Positions 1 to 7,990 of a DNA stretch of 64,000 bases are shown in pieces. Within the stretch, counting starts at the first letter, position 1, and every line of letters starts with the position of its first letter. This DNA is from Acidimicrobiia bacterium (GTDB lineage: Bacteria > Actinomycetota > Acidimicrobiia > Acidimicrobiales > Bin134), in the NCBI GenBank assembly GCA_009842675.1, contig VYEX01000081.1:1-64000 (forward strand), written 5' to 3'. The notes under the pieces were generated by a model that searched no databases, was not told where the DNA came from, and saw only the letters and a list, made by a program, of their open reading frames with translations. The translations under genes were made by a program, and so were the position numbers.

Positions 1-54
1 CTCCCCCACCCCCCGGTGGACCTCCCCGACTGGTTCGGCCCGAGGACCGACTAA
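1..54 (+). CDS. 3' end of a gene entering from the left edge (partial)
   Basis: Frame 1 is open from the first base and ends at a TAA at 52-54, giving a 17-residue Pro-rich tail (PDWFGPRTD at the very end). The stop overlaps by a few bases the stop of the convergent amidohydrolase that follows, an arrangement common elsewhere in this window. Too little is present to name a product, and the open frame could be chance in GC-rich DNA. Confidence 0.35.
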   Translation, partial: LPHPPVDLPDWFGPRTD

Positions 55-1172
55 GCGGGAACCGGGATCCCGAACAACCTGGCCGGGTTGTCGGTCAGGA
101 TCTTGCGCTTGCGCTCGTCGCTGAGGTCGTCGCGCTCCACTAGCAGCTTCACCGAGTGGGGGAAGTCGCAGTCCCAGTGGCAGTAGTCCGAGGAGTAGCA
201 CAGGATGTCGTCGCCCACCTGGTCCATCACATAGGGCAGGGCCGACTCGGTGGACTCCACCCCCACGAAGCACTGCCCCGACAAGAAGTATTCCGACGGC
301 TTGCGATCCAAGATGGGAGCCTGGTCAGGCATCAGCTCGTACTCCTCGTCCAAGCGCTCCAGCCAGAACGGCAGCCAGCCGCACCCAGCCTCCATGATCC
401 CCAACCGCAGGTTGGGGAACCGGTGCAGCACCCCGCCCACGGTGAAGTTCATCGTGGCCAGCATGGCCCCGAACGGATGGGTGACGGCGTGCTTCTCCAG
501 CCGGGTGTCGTAGCGGTCCAAAACGATGGGCACCTGGTCGGGCGCCTGTCCCCCGCCGTGCACGCACACTGCGGCCCCATGGTTGTCGGCCACCTCCCAC
601 ACCGCGTCGAGGGCCGGGTCGTCCAGATTGCGGTCCAAAACGTGCTGGGCGGTCACCATGCCCACGAACAGGTCCGGGTACTGGGTGAAACACCGCTCCA
701 GCTCGGCCGCGGCCCGAACCGGGTCGATCAAGGGCAGCTTGGCCACCAGCTTGAGGCGGGTGGGGTCGTAGGCCGCATAGGTGGCCCGGGCGTCGTTCAG
801 CAGCTGACACAGCTCGGCGGAAAAGCCCGGATCGCCCAGCGCCCACTCCTCGCCCGATCCCGGAGGGAACAAGACGGCCGCATCGATGCCCTCGAGGTCC
901 ATGTCGGTCATCCGGGGGCCGGGCACGGCCATGCCCTCTCGCTGAAGCGGCGTCTCAAAGTCCAGCTCCCCAGGGGCGTATTCGCCGTAGTTCTGCTGAT
1001 CTTCGGTGTGCACTGGGGAACCGGCCCCCGGCAGGTCGCCGTAGTTGGCCTTCATCTTGGCCACGTACTCCACCATCTTCGGCCGCCACTCGGCGCTGAT
1101 GCCGTGGCGCCACTGGGGCGGCTCGCCCCCGTGGCCGTCGGAGTCGATCACGTAGTACCCGTACTTGCCCAT
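51..1172 (-). CDS. Amidohydrolase family 2 (metal-dependent TIM-barrel hydrolase/decarboxylase)
   Basis: A 373-residue protein of the amidohydrolase-2 family, whose members hydrolyse or decarboxylate small organic acids with one divalent metal in a TIM barrel. Visible metal-site elements are DSDGH (residues 10-14, in place of the usual DxH), VHGGG (His205) and SSDYCHWD (Asp329 region). The segment LHRFPNLRLGIMEAGCGW is the family's typical barrel strand. Length is normal. The ATG at 1172 is followed immediately by the conserved first strand. It is divergent from the flavodoxin gene across 74 bases. It belongs to a set of five family-2 paralogues in this window but differs most from the 1690/43892 pair. 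Substrate unknown. Confidence 0.85.
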   Translation of the reverse strand: MGKYGYYVIDSDGHGGEPPQWRHGISAEWRPKMVEYVAKMKANYGDLPGAGSPVHTEDQQNYGEYAPGELDFETPLQREGMAVPGPRMTDMDLEGIDAAVLFPPGSGEEWALGDPGFSAELCQLLNDARATYAAYDPTRLKLVAKLPLIDPVRAAAELERCFTQYPDLFVGMVTAQHVLDRNLDDPALDAVWEVADNHGAAVCVHGGGQAPDQVPIVLDRYDTRLEKHAVTHPFGAMLATMNFTVGGVLHRFPNLRLGIMEAGCGWLPFWLERLDEEYELMPDQAPILDRKPSEYFLSGQCFVGVESTESALPYVMDQVGDDILCYSSDYCHWDCDFPHSVKLLVERDDLSDERKRKILTDNPARLFGIPVPA

Positions 1173-1246
1173 CCCACCATCGTGGCACTTGAGAGACTTA
1201 GCTGCTAGAAGTCAACCCGTGAGGTTCCAGCGATGAGGATTCAGCA

Positions 1247-1693
1247 GTGAAGGCAGTGGTGATCTTTGAGAGCCGCACGGGGAACACCCAGCGAGCAGCG
1301 GAGATGATCGGCGGGGAACTGCGCCAAGCCGGCTACGAGGTATCGGTTCGCCCGGTGCATGGGATCAAGCTCACCGAGATCGCCGAGGCCGATCTGTTGG
1401 CCGTGGGCACCTGGGTAGACGGGCTGGTGCTGTTCGGCCACCGCCCCGGCGGCACGGCCAAGCTGATGACACTGCCGTCGCTGCACCACAAGCCGGTGGC
1501 CGCCTTCGCCACCTACAAGTGGTATCCGGGCAACTGCATCGACCAGATCGCCGATCTGCTGGCCTACAAGGGCGCCGATGTGATCCACCAGCGAGCGTTC
1601 AACAAAGCGCAACTCGACATCCTGGTCCCCGAGTTCGTCGACGACGTGCTGGCCGCAGTGGGGGCAGCGGAGCCGGCCGGAGCCACCGCGTGA
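1247..1693 (+). CDS. Flavodoxin-like protein
   Basis: A 148-residue protein with a flavodoxin fold. The N-terminus MKAVVIFESRTGNTQRAA carries the FMN phosphate-binding loop (SRTGNT, residues 9-14), followed by a strand ending AVGTWVDG, where the isoalloxazine-contacting loop lies. It probably binds FMN and acts as a soluble electron carrier or small flavoprotein. The start is GTG, preceded by a GAGG a few bases upstream. Its TGA overlaps the GTG of the next amidohydrolase (GTGA at 1690-1693), so the two are probably translated together. Flavodoxins of about 150 residues are typical. The partner enzyme cannot be inferred from sequence. Confidence 0.85.
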   Translation: MKAVVIFESRTGNTQRAAEMIGGELRQAGYEVSVRPVHGIKLTEIAEADLLAVGTWVDGLVLFGHRPGGTAKLMTLPSLHHKPVAAFATYKWYPGNCIDQIADLLAYKGADVIHQRAFNKAQLDILVPEFVDDVLAAVGAAEPAGATA

Positions 1694-2907
1694 CCATGAC
1701 GGCCGAGTCGTCCACCGCAACCGAGATGCCCCGCATCATCAGCGTGGACGACCACGTGGTGGAGCCTCCCGAACTGTGGTCGAGCCGGCTGCCGGCCAAG
1801 TACCGCGACGTCGGCCCCCGCATCGAGTACCTGCCCCAGGGCGAGGTGGTGCTCGACGGCGGCACCTACCGGGAGCGCCCCGGCACCGAGGGCCGCAACG
1901 TGGCCTGGTGGCTGTACGAAGACCACACCTACTCCATCAAGCGGCTCATCGCTGCGGCCGGCTACCCCTACGACGAGGTATCCGTCGAGGGCATCACCTA
2001 CGACGAGATGCGCCCCGGCTGCTGGCAGCCCAAGGCTCGGGTGGCCGACATGGAGATGAATCACACCGACGCCTCCCTGTGCTTCCCCAACTATCCCCGA
2101 TTCTGCGGCCAGCTGTTCAACGAGCGCCAGGACAAAGAACTGTCGCTTCTGTGCGTGAAGGCCTACAACGACTGGATGGTCGAGGAGTGGTGCGGCGACT
2201 CCGGCGGGCGGCTCATTCCGCTGTGCCTGGTGCCTCTGTGGGACGCCGATCTGGCCGCCGCCGAGATCTACCGCAACGCTGAGCGGGGGGTGCGGGCGGT
2301 GGCGTTCAGCGAGCTGCCCACCTGGCTGGGCCTGCCCAGCATCCACTCGGGCTACTGGGACCCGTTCTTCGCCGCCTGCGCCGAAACCGGCACGGTGGTG
2401 TGCATGCACATCGGGTCGGGCACCCGCACCGTTTCGCCCGCCGACGATGCCCCCGATGCGGTTACCGCCTCGCTGATCTTCTGCAACAGTGCGGCCTCAC
2501 TGGTCGACTTCCTCTACTCCGGGGTGCTGCACCGCTATCCCGACCTCAAGCTGATGTACGCCGAGGCCCAGATCGGCTGGATCCCCTACGCCCTGGAGCG
2601 GGCCGACGACGTGTGGGTGACCCACGCCGGCTGGAGCGGGGCCAAGAACAACATCCCCGAGCCGCCCTCGTTCTACTACTACCGCCAGGTGTACGGCTGC
2701 TTCTTCAAGGACAGCGTGGGCATGGACATGCTCGACCGAGTGGGGATCGACAACATCACCTTCGAGACCGACTACCCCCACACCGACGGCACCTGGCCCA
2801 ACACCAAAGAGGTGGCCACCCGCCTGTTCGGCCACCTCGACGCCGAGTCGGTCTACAAGATCGCCCGCGGCAACGCCATCAAGCTCTTAGGCCTGGATTT
2901 CGACTGA
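1690..2907 (+). CDS. Amidohydrolase family 2
   Basis: A 405-residue amidohydrolase-2 protein. Metal-site elements are SVDDHVVEPP near residue 17, CMHIGSG in the middle and ETDYPHTDGTWP near the end. The GTG at 1690 overlaps the preceding stop and has GGAG 7 bases upstream; an ATG at 1696 is the alternative. The frame stays open upstream to 1519 inside the flavodoxin gene, but that part is a shadow. The protein is clearly paralogous to the one at 43892-45109: both share YNDWMVEEWCG, SIHSGYWDPFFAAC and VCMHIGS at matching positions and both have 405 residues. The family includes ACMS decarboxylase-like and other aromatic or acid hydrolases; the reaction here is unknown. Confidence 0.9.
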   Translation: MTMTAESSTATEMPRIISVDDHVVEPPELWSSRLPAKYRDVGPRIEYLPQGEVVLDGGTYRERPGTEGRNVAWWLYEDHTYSIKRLIAAAGYPYDEVSVEGITYDEMRPGCWQPKARVADMEMNHTDASLCFPNYPRFCGQLFNERQDKELSLLCVKAYNDWMVEEWCGDSGGRLIPLCLVPLWDADLAAAEIYRNAERGVRAVAFSELPTWLGLPSIHSGYWDPFFAACAETGTVVCMHIGSGTRTVSPADDAPDAVTASLIFCNSAASLVDFLYSGVLHRYPDLKLMYAEAQIGWIPYALERADDVWVTHAGWSGAKNNIPEPPSFYYYRQVYGCFFKDSVGMDMLDRVGIDNITFETDYPHTDGTWPNTKEVATRLFGHLDAESVYKIARGNAIKLLGLDFD

Positions 2908-2931
2908 GCCCGGCCGGAGGCCGATGGCGGG

Positions 2932-5193
2932 TTAGCTGGCGGCCAAAGCCTGCCAGATGCGCTCGGGGGTGGTGGGCATCTCGATGTGGGACACACCCAG
3001 GTGAGACACGGCGTCGACCACCGCGTTGTGGATGGCAGGGGTCGAGCCGATGGTGCCCGACTCGCCGATGCCCTTGGCCCCAAGTGGGTTCATCGGGCTG
3101 GCCGTCTCGGTATTGCTCACCTCGAAGCTGGGCAGCTCGGCCGCGCTGGGCATGAGATAGTCGGCCAGGTTGGCGGTACGGGGATTGGCGTCCTCGTCGT
3201 ACTGCACCCACTCGAACAGCGCCTGGGCCGCGCCCTGGGCCACGCCTCCGTGCTGCTGGCCGGCCACCAGCAGCGGGTTCAAGATGGTGCCGCAGTCGTC
3301 CACCGCCACGTGGCGCAGCAGCTCCACGCCGCCGGTCTCGGTGTCCACCTCGACCACGGCAACGTGGGTGCCGAACGGGAAGGTGGCCCCGCCCTGGTCG
3401 AAGTCGAGCTCGTGGGTAATCACCCCACCGTCGGCCGCTGAGGCCAGATCAGCCCAAGACGCCGACTGGGCGGGCACACCGGCCACATGCAGGCCGCCTT
3501 CGCCCACCACGATGTCATCGGCACTGGCCTCGAGTTGCTGGGCAGCCAGTTCCTTGGCCTGGACCAGTACTTCTTCGCTGGCCTTGTAGACAGCGCTGCC
3601 CGCGGTCTGAAGCGAGCGTGAGCCCAGGGTGCCCGCGCCTCGGGGTATCTCGTCGGTGTCCGACTGGATGAGCTTGATGCTCTCCATCGGCACGCCCAAT
3701 AGATCGCTGACGATCATTGAGAAGGAGGTCTCGTGGCCCTGGCCATGGGCACTGGTGCCCACCCGGATTTCCGCGGAGCCGTCGCTCAGCACGTCCACCC
3801 GGCCGTATTCGGTGTGCAAGCCGAGCGGCGCGGTGATCTCCACATACGACGACACCCCGACACCCAGCAGCTTGGAGTCGCCCGAATCCCGCCGGGCGGC
3901 CTGCTCGGCCCGCAGATCGGCATAGCCCGAGGCCTCCAGCGCAGCGTCCAAAGCCCTCTCGTACTCGCCGGAGTCGTAGTTGGCGCCGGTCACGGTGGCG
4001 TAGGGGAACTGGTCGGCGCCGATGAAGTTGCGCCGCCGGATCTCGGCGGGGTCGATGCCCAGCTCGTCGGCGCCCACATCCAGAACCCTCTCCAGGATCT
4101 GGGTGGCCTCGGGACGGCCCGCTCCCCGGTAGGCGGCGATCTGCGTGGTGTTGGTCACCACCGCGTCGGCCACGAACCGGACCTTGGGAATCTGGTACAC
4201 GCCCTGGGCCATGGTCTGAGTGAGAATGGGCAGGAAGCTGCCGATGGCTGGATAGGCCCCGGAGTCGGCCAAGCAGTGCAAGTTCAACCCGGTAATACGA
4301 CCATCGCTGTCGAACCCCATCTTGGCGGTGAAGATGTGGCCCCGACCCTGCACCAGCGACACCATGTCTTCAGAGCGCGACTCGGTCCACTTCACCGGGC
4401 GACCCAGCTCCAATGCGGCCTTGGCCGCCACCAGGTACTCGGGATACAGGCCGGTCTTGGCCCCGAAACCGCCGCCCACCGCCGGGGCGATGAGGCGCAC
4501 ATTGTCGCCGTCGAGGCCGAACAGGCCGGCGAACCCGTCCTTGAGGCCGATGGGTGCCTGGCTGGGAAAGATCACGGTCATCCCGCCTTCGGGGGTGCCG
4601 GGCTCAACCAGAATCCCGTTGGGCTCCATGGGCACTGCGGCCAGCCGCTGGCTCTCCATCTTCACCTCGGCCACATGGGCCGCCTCGGCCAAACCGTCGT
4701 CCTCGCCAAGTTCGGTGTGGAAAGCCAGGTTGCCGCCCTCGTTCTGGGGCCACAGAACCTCAACGCCTTCAGACATGGCCTTCTCGGGATCGGCGTTGGC
4801 CGGCCGCGGGTCGTAGTCCACAAACACAGCCTCAGCAGCGTCCATGCCCTGCTCGCGGGTCTCGGTGACCACCGCAGCCACGATGTCGCCCACGAACAGC
4901 ACCCGGTCGCCGGCGATCTGCGGACGCTCGAACACTGGCAGCATGGGGAAGCCGGCCGTGGCCGGCAGCCCGATGTTCTCGCCGGTGTACACCGCCAACA
5001 CGCCGTCCATGGCCTCGGCCTCGCTGGTGTCCACCGACTCGATGGCAGCGTGGGCCATCGGTGAGCGCACGAACGTGACGTAGGCGGTGCCCTCGGGAGT
5101 GAAGTCGTCGTAATAGCGCTCTGCGCCGGTCAACAGCCCCGGATCCTCGCGGCGGACGACAGAATTTCCCAGAATCGAACCAGAACTCGACAC
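2932..5193 (-). CDS. Xanthine dehydrogenase-family molybdopterin-binding subunit, form II CoxL type
   Basis: A 753-residue large subunit of a molybdenum hydroxylase. The N-terminal part carries the family's VRREDPGLLTGAERYYDD motif, and the molybdopterin-binding domains follow (VGGGFGAK, AYRGAGRPEA at 354-360, QGHETS, LGAKGIGESGTIG). AYRGAGR is the form II signature; form I CO dehydrogenase has AYxCSFR there. The substrate is therefore probably not CO as a main function, and may be an aldehyde or N-heterocycle. The GTG start follows AGGGGA. No FAD or 2Fe-2S subunit gene is adjacent; the nearest orphan 2Fe-2S subunit lies at 14551-15063. It is divergent from the esterase at 5246 across 52 bases. 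Confidence 0.92.
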   Translation of the reverse strand: MSSSGSILGNSVVRREDPGLLTGAERYYDDFTPEGTAYVTFVRSPMAHAAIESVDTSEAEAMDGVLAVYTGENIGLPATAGFPMLPVFERPQIAGDRVLFVGDIVAAVVTETREQGMDAAEAVFVDYDPRPANADPEKAMSEGVEVLWPQNEGGNLAFHTELGEDDGLAEAAHVAEVKMESQRLAAVPMEPNGILVEPGTPEGGMTVIFPSQAPIGLKDGFAGLFGLDGDNVRLIAPAVGGGFGAKTGLYPEYLVAAKAALELGRPVKWTESRSEDMVSLVQGRGHIFTAKMGFDSDGRITGLNLHCLADSGAYPAIGSFLPILTQTMAQGVYQIPKVRFVADAVVTNTTQIAAYRGAGRPEATQILERVLDVGADELGIDPAEIRRRNFIGADQFPYATVTGANYDSGEYERALDAALEASGYADLRAEQAARRDSGDSKLLGVGVSSYVEITAPLGLHTEYGRVDVLSDGSAEIRVGTSAHGQGHETSFSMIVSDLLGVPMESIKLIQSDTDEIPRGAGTLGSRSLQTAGSAVYKASEEVLVQAKELAAQQLEASADDIVVGEGGLHVAGVPAQSASWADLASAADGGVITHELDFDQGGATFPFGTHVAVVEVDTETGGVELLRHVAVDDCGTILNPLLVAGQQHGGVAQGAAQALFEWVQYDEDANPRTANLADYLMPSAAELPSFEVSNTETASPMNPLGAKGIGESGTIGSTPAIHNAVVDAVSHLGVSHIEMPTTPERIWQALAAS

Positions 5194-5245
5194 GGTTTTC
5201 CCCTTTTTGTGTTTTCGGGAGTCGGGAGGATGTTAGAACCACCTC
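5194..5245. promoter_or_regulatory. Divergent intergenic region between CoxL-type gene and esterase
   Basis: These 52 bases separate two genes read outward. A purine-rich AGGGGA (minus strand) close to the GTG at 5193 serves as the ribosome-binding site of the molybdenum enzyme. GGGAGG lies about 18 bases before the esterase ATG, rather far for a Shine-Dalgarno site. Any promoters must sit here or inside the flanking genes. No clear -35/-10 pair was recognised. Confidence 0.4.
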
Positions 5246-6193
5246 ATGGATTTCAGCCAGCTTTACGACCCGGCCCTCGATGAATACGTGCCGGAAGCGT
5301 TGGACTTCTTGTCCCAGTTCTCGTTCGACTCGATGGTCAACGACTTGTCAACCCCCGAGGGCTTGGCCCAAGCCCGGGATCTCGAGTCGCTGGGCGGTGA
5401 CCTCGTGTCCTTCTCGGCCGTGGACAATGTCGACGTCCGCACCTACTCCGGCGCGGCGGGCGACGAGTTGGAATTGCGGATTTTTGCCCCCGACGGCCCT
5501 GCTCGAGCGATTTATCTCGACATCCACGGCGGCGGCTTCTTCATGGGCCACCCCAGGATGGGCGACGTGCGCAACCAGGCCATGGCCCGCACCCATCAGA
5601 TCGCGGTGGTCAGCGCCCAGTACCGCCTCGCCCCCGAGCATCCCTGGCCCGCCGGCCCCGACGACTGCGAGGCCGCCGCGCTCTGGGTGCTGGGATCGGG
5701 GCGAAATGAATTCGGCTCAGTGCCGCTGCTGATCGGCGGGGGTTCGGCCGGGGCCAACCTGGCTGCCACCACGCTGGTGCGGTTGCGCGACCGCCACGAC
5801 GCCGCTGGGGAGTTCATCGGGGCCAACCTGGTATTCGGGGTGTACGACCTGAGCGGCACCCCGTCGCAGATCAAGCTGGGCAACACCGGTTTCCGGGATC
5901 TATACGTGGGTGACCACGACACTGAAGGCCGTAAAAACCCCGACATATCCCCGCTGTACGCCGACCTCAACGACTTGTGCCCGGCGCTGTTCACCGTGGG
6001 CACGCTGGATTACCTCTACGACGACTCCCTGTTCATGGCCGCCCGATGGCGGGCCTCCGGCAACCCGTCCGAGCTCGCCATCTTCCCGGCCTCCCCCCAC
6101 GGATTCACCGTGTTTCCCACCAAGATGACTCGGGCCGCCAACGACCGCACCGACGCCTGGCTGGCCGGAATCCTCGATGGGATTGACGGCTAG
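5246..6193 (+). CDS. Alpha/beta hydrolase, HSL-type (family IV) esterase
   Basis: A 315-residue alpha/beta hydrolase of the hormone-sensitive lipase group. It has the oxyanion motif HGGG (His94-Gly97), the nucleophile elbow GGSAG (Ser167), an acid after TVGTLDYL and a catalytic His in SPHGFTVFP. These enzymes hydrolyse carboxylic esters, usually of short acyl chains, in the cytoplasm. No signal peptide is seen. Ten bases separate it from the following cupin gene on the same strand, so the two probably share a transcript. The natural substrate is unknown. Confidence 0.9.
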   Translation: MDFSQLYDPALDEYVPEALDFLSQFSFDSMVNDLSTPEGLAQARDLESLGGDLVSFSAVDNVDVRTYSGAAGDELELRIFAPDGPARAIYLDIHGGGFFMGHPRMGDVRNQAMARTHQIAVVSAQYRLAPEHPWPAGPDDCEAAALWVLGSGRNEFGSVPLLIGGGSAGANLAATTLVRLRDRHDAAGEFIGANLVFGVYDLSGTPSQIKLGNTGFRDLYVGDHDTEGRKNPDISPLYADLNDLCPALFTVGTLDYLYDDSLFMAARWRASGNPSELAIFPASPHGFTVFPTKMTRAANDRTDAWLAGILDGIDG

Positions 6194-6202
6194 CCTCTAA
6201 CC

Positions 6203-6676
6203 ATGAGCGTCCTAGACCAAGTTGTGCCTTCGGCTCGACACGTGGGGATCGACGACGTGCCGTTTGTGGAGAACACCGCGCTGGGCGCGCGAATGCGGCT
6301 GCTCCAGGTCAACGCTGACGACGGCCTCTATGTGCTGCACGGCTTCATGCCCGCGGGCATGACGGTGCAGACCCACCACCATCAGGGGCCGGTGCTGGCC
6401 TTCACCTTGAGCGGGGCGTGGGGCTACCGGGAGAACGACTTCATGAACCGGGGCCGCAGCTACCTCTACGAACCGCCGGGGTCCATCCACACTCTGTTCG
6501 TGCCCGAGGACAACACCGAGCCCACCGAGTTGGTGTCAGCCATATACGGCGACGTGGAGTATCTCGACCCTGACGGCAACGTGGAGTACATCTCCAACGC
6601 CCAGTCCAATCTCAAGATGTACTACCGCTACTGCGAAGAGCAGGGCATCCCTCGCCCCAACAGCATCCTCCAGTAG
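6203..6676 (+). CDS. Cupin-domain protein (dihydroxyacetophenone dioxygenase/ChrR-like)
   Basis: A 157-residue single-domain cupin. The metal-binding stretch contains HHHQGPVLAF (His cluster near residues 58-60), a conserved Gly turn and later EPPGSIHTLFVP with the second-motif His. It resembles the 2,4'-dihydroxyacetophenone dioxygenase-like cupins, which bind Fe or Zn and in some cases cleave C-C bonds using oxygen. The downstream position after the esterase suggests a shared catabolic role. Which small molecule it acts on cannot be told. Confidence 0.75.
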   Translation: MSVLDQVVPSARHVGIDDVPFVENTALGARMRLLQVNADDGLYVLHGFMPAGMTVQTHHHQGPVLAFTLSGAWGYRENDFMNRGRSYLYEPPGSIHTLFVPEDNTEPTELVSAIYGDVEYLDPDGNVEYISNAQSNLKMYYRYCEEQGIPRPNSILQ

Positions 6677-6700
6677 TCCGGGTCGCAACCGACGGCGTAC

Positions 6701-7939
6701 TCAGCCGGCGGTGTCGAGGTGGCGGAGGCGGCCGCGGGTGAGCTGGCTGGCCAGGTAGGCGGTTACCGCGATGGCGGTGATGACCAGCACCCAGCGGATG
6801 CCGATGACGCTGGCTATGCCTCCTTGCACCAGGATGCTCGCCGGCGCAGCCAGGCCGAACAGCATCATCCACAGGCTCATCACCCGGCCCCGATAGGCAT
6901 CATCGCATTGGCTTTGCAGCGCACTGGTGAGGGTGGGCATGGTCACCATGAAGGCCAAGCCCACCCCGCCCATGGCTACTACTCCCAGGGCAAAGGTCGG
7001 CACCACCGCCAACACCAGGGTGAACGCCGCCACCGCAGCCATCCCGATGGCCACAAGGCGGCTATACGGCGTATTCGGGTCGAATTGGAGCAGCAGCACC
7101 GCACCAACCAGCGACCCCAATCCGAACGCGCCCAGCAGAATGCCAAAGCCGGCGGCATCCACGCCGAAGGCGTCGTCGGCGATCACGGGGGCCAACCATT
7201 GGGTCGGGGAAATGGCCGCGGCCAACATGAAGCTGGCCAGCATCACCACTCGGATGCCCTCGATGCTGCTGGCATAGCGGAAGCCCGATAGGAAGTCGGC
7301 CAGAAATCCCTGGCTCGACGATGCCCCCGGCGGGGGCCGGGGCGGCAAGAAGCTCAGACCGATGACGAGCACGGTGAAGCTGGCCGCATTGAACCAGAAA
7401 GCCGAGGCCGCCCCCCAGTATTGGATGAGCCACCCGCCCAGCATGGGGCCCACCGCTCGGGAGATGTTCCACTGGGTGGAGTTCAAGAAGACGGCGTTGC
7501 GCATAACCCCACCGGGCACGAGCTCCACCACGATGGCCTGCTGCACCGGTGCTCCCACTGACGCGGTGGCCCCCCCGCCGAAGGAGAAGGCCACCAGCAC
7601 CCAGAACGTCTCGGCGTCGATCTGGACCACCCAGGCCAGAGCCACTGCCACCACCATCTGCCCCACCACCGTGACCAAGAACAGGCGGGTGCGGCTGTAG
7701 CGGTCGGCCAGCGATCCCCCGAACGGGCTCATTATCAGCAAGGGCACGAGTCCTACGGTGGCCGCCACCGTCACCTTCCAGGGATCGTCGGTGATGTCCT
7801 CCACCAGCCAGCCGATGGCGGCCAGATACATCATCGACCCGATGTTGGACACCACGCTGGTGGTCCAGTACAGCCGGTAGTCCCGATAGCCCAGTGCCTG
7901 CACTGAGCGCGGCGCCCGCCAATCGGGACGTTCGATCAC
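6701..7939 (-). CDS. MFS transporter (MFS_3 type, drug/siderophore exporter-like)
   Basis: A 412-residue membrane protein with about 12 hydrophobic segments. The loop after TM2 contains GGSLADRYSRTRL, a form of the major facilitator signature (GxLaDRxxRR), and PVQQAIVVELVP follows the fourth helix, as in the MFS_3 exporters (EntS-like). It likely exports a small organic compound using the proton gradient. The gene converges on the cupin gene and is read in the same direction as the D-aminoacylase-like gene upstream, 51 bases away. Substrate unknown. Confidence 0.88.
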   Translation of the reverse strand: MIERPDWRAPRSVQALGYRDYRLYWTTSVVSNIGSMMYLAAIGWLVEDITDDPWKVTVAATVGLVPLLIMSPFGGSLADRYSRTRLFLVTVVGQMVVAVALAWVVQIDAETFWVLVAFSFGGGATASVGAPVQQAIVVELVPGGVMRNAVFLNSTQWNISRAVGPMLGGWLIQYWGAASAFWFNAASFTVLVIGLSFLPPRPPPGASSSQGFLADFLSGFRYASSIEGIRVVMLASFMLAAAISPTQWLAPVIADDAFGVDAAGFGILLGAFGLGSLVGAVLLLQFDPNTPYSRLVAIGMAAVAAFTLVLAVVPTFALGVVAMGGVGLAFMVTMPTLTSALQSQCDDAYRGRVMSLWMMLFGLAAPASILVQGGIASVIGIRWVLVITAIAVTAYLASQLTRGRLRHLDTAG

Positions 7940-7990
7940 CCGCTCTTTCTAGTGGTCCCTCTGTGAATGGGGCGAGGCAGTTTGAGGGGA

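Noticed and set aside
1519-1689. N-terminal extension of the amidohydrolase at 1690
   Set aside because: The extra 57 codons overlap the flavodoxin gene in another frame and have no conserved sequence; a GTG with a well-placed GGAG lies at 1690.
3733-5064. Long open frame on the plus strand (443 codons) opposite the form II CoxL-type gene
   Set aside because: A GC-rich shadow frame; its product has no recognisable domain and repeats His/Gly/Val bias, while the minus strand encodes a complete enzyme.
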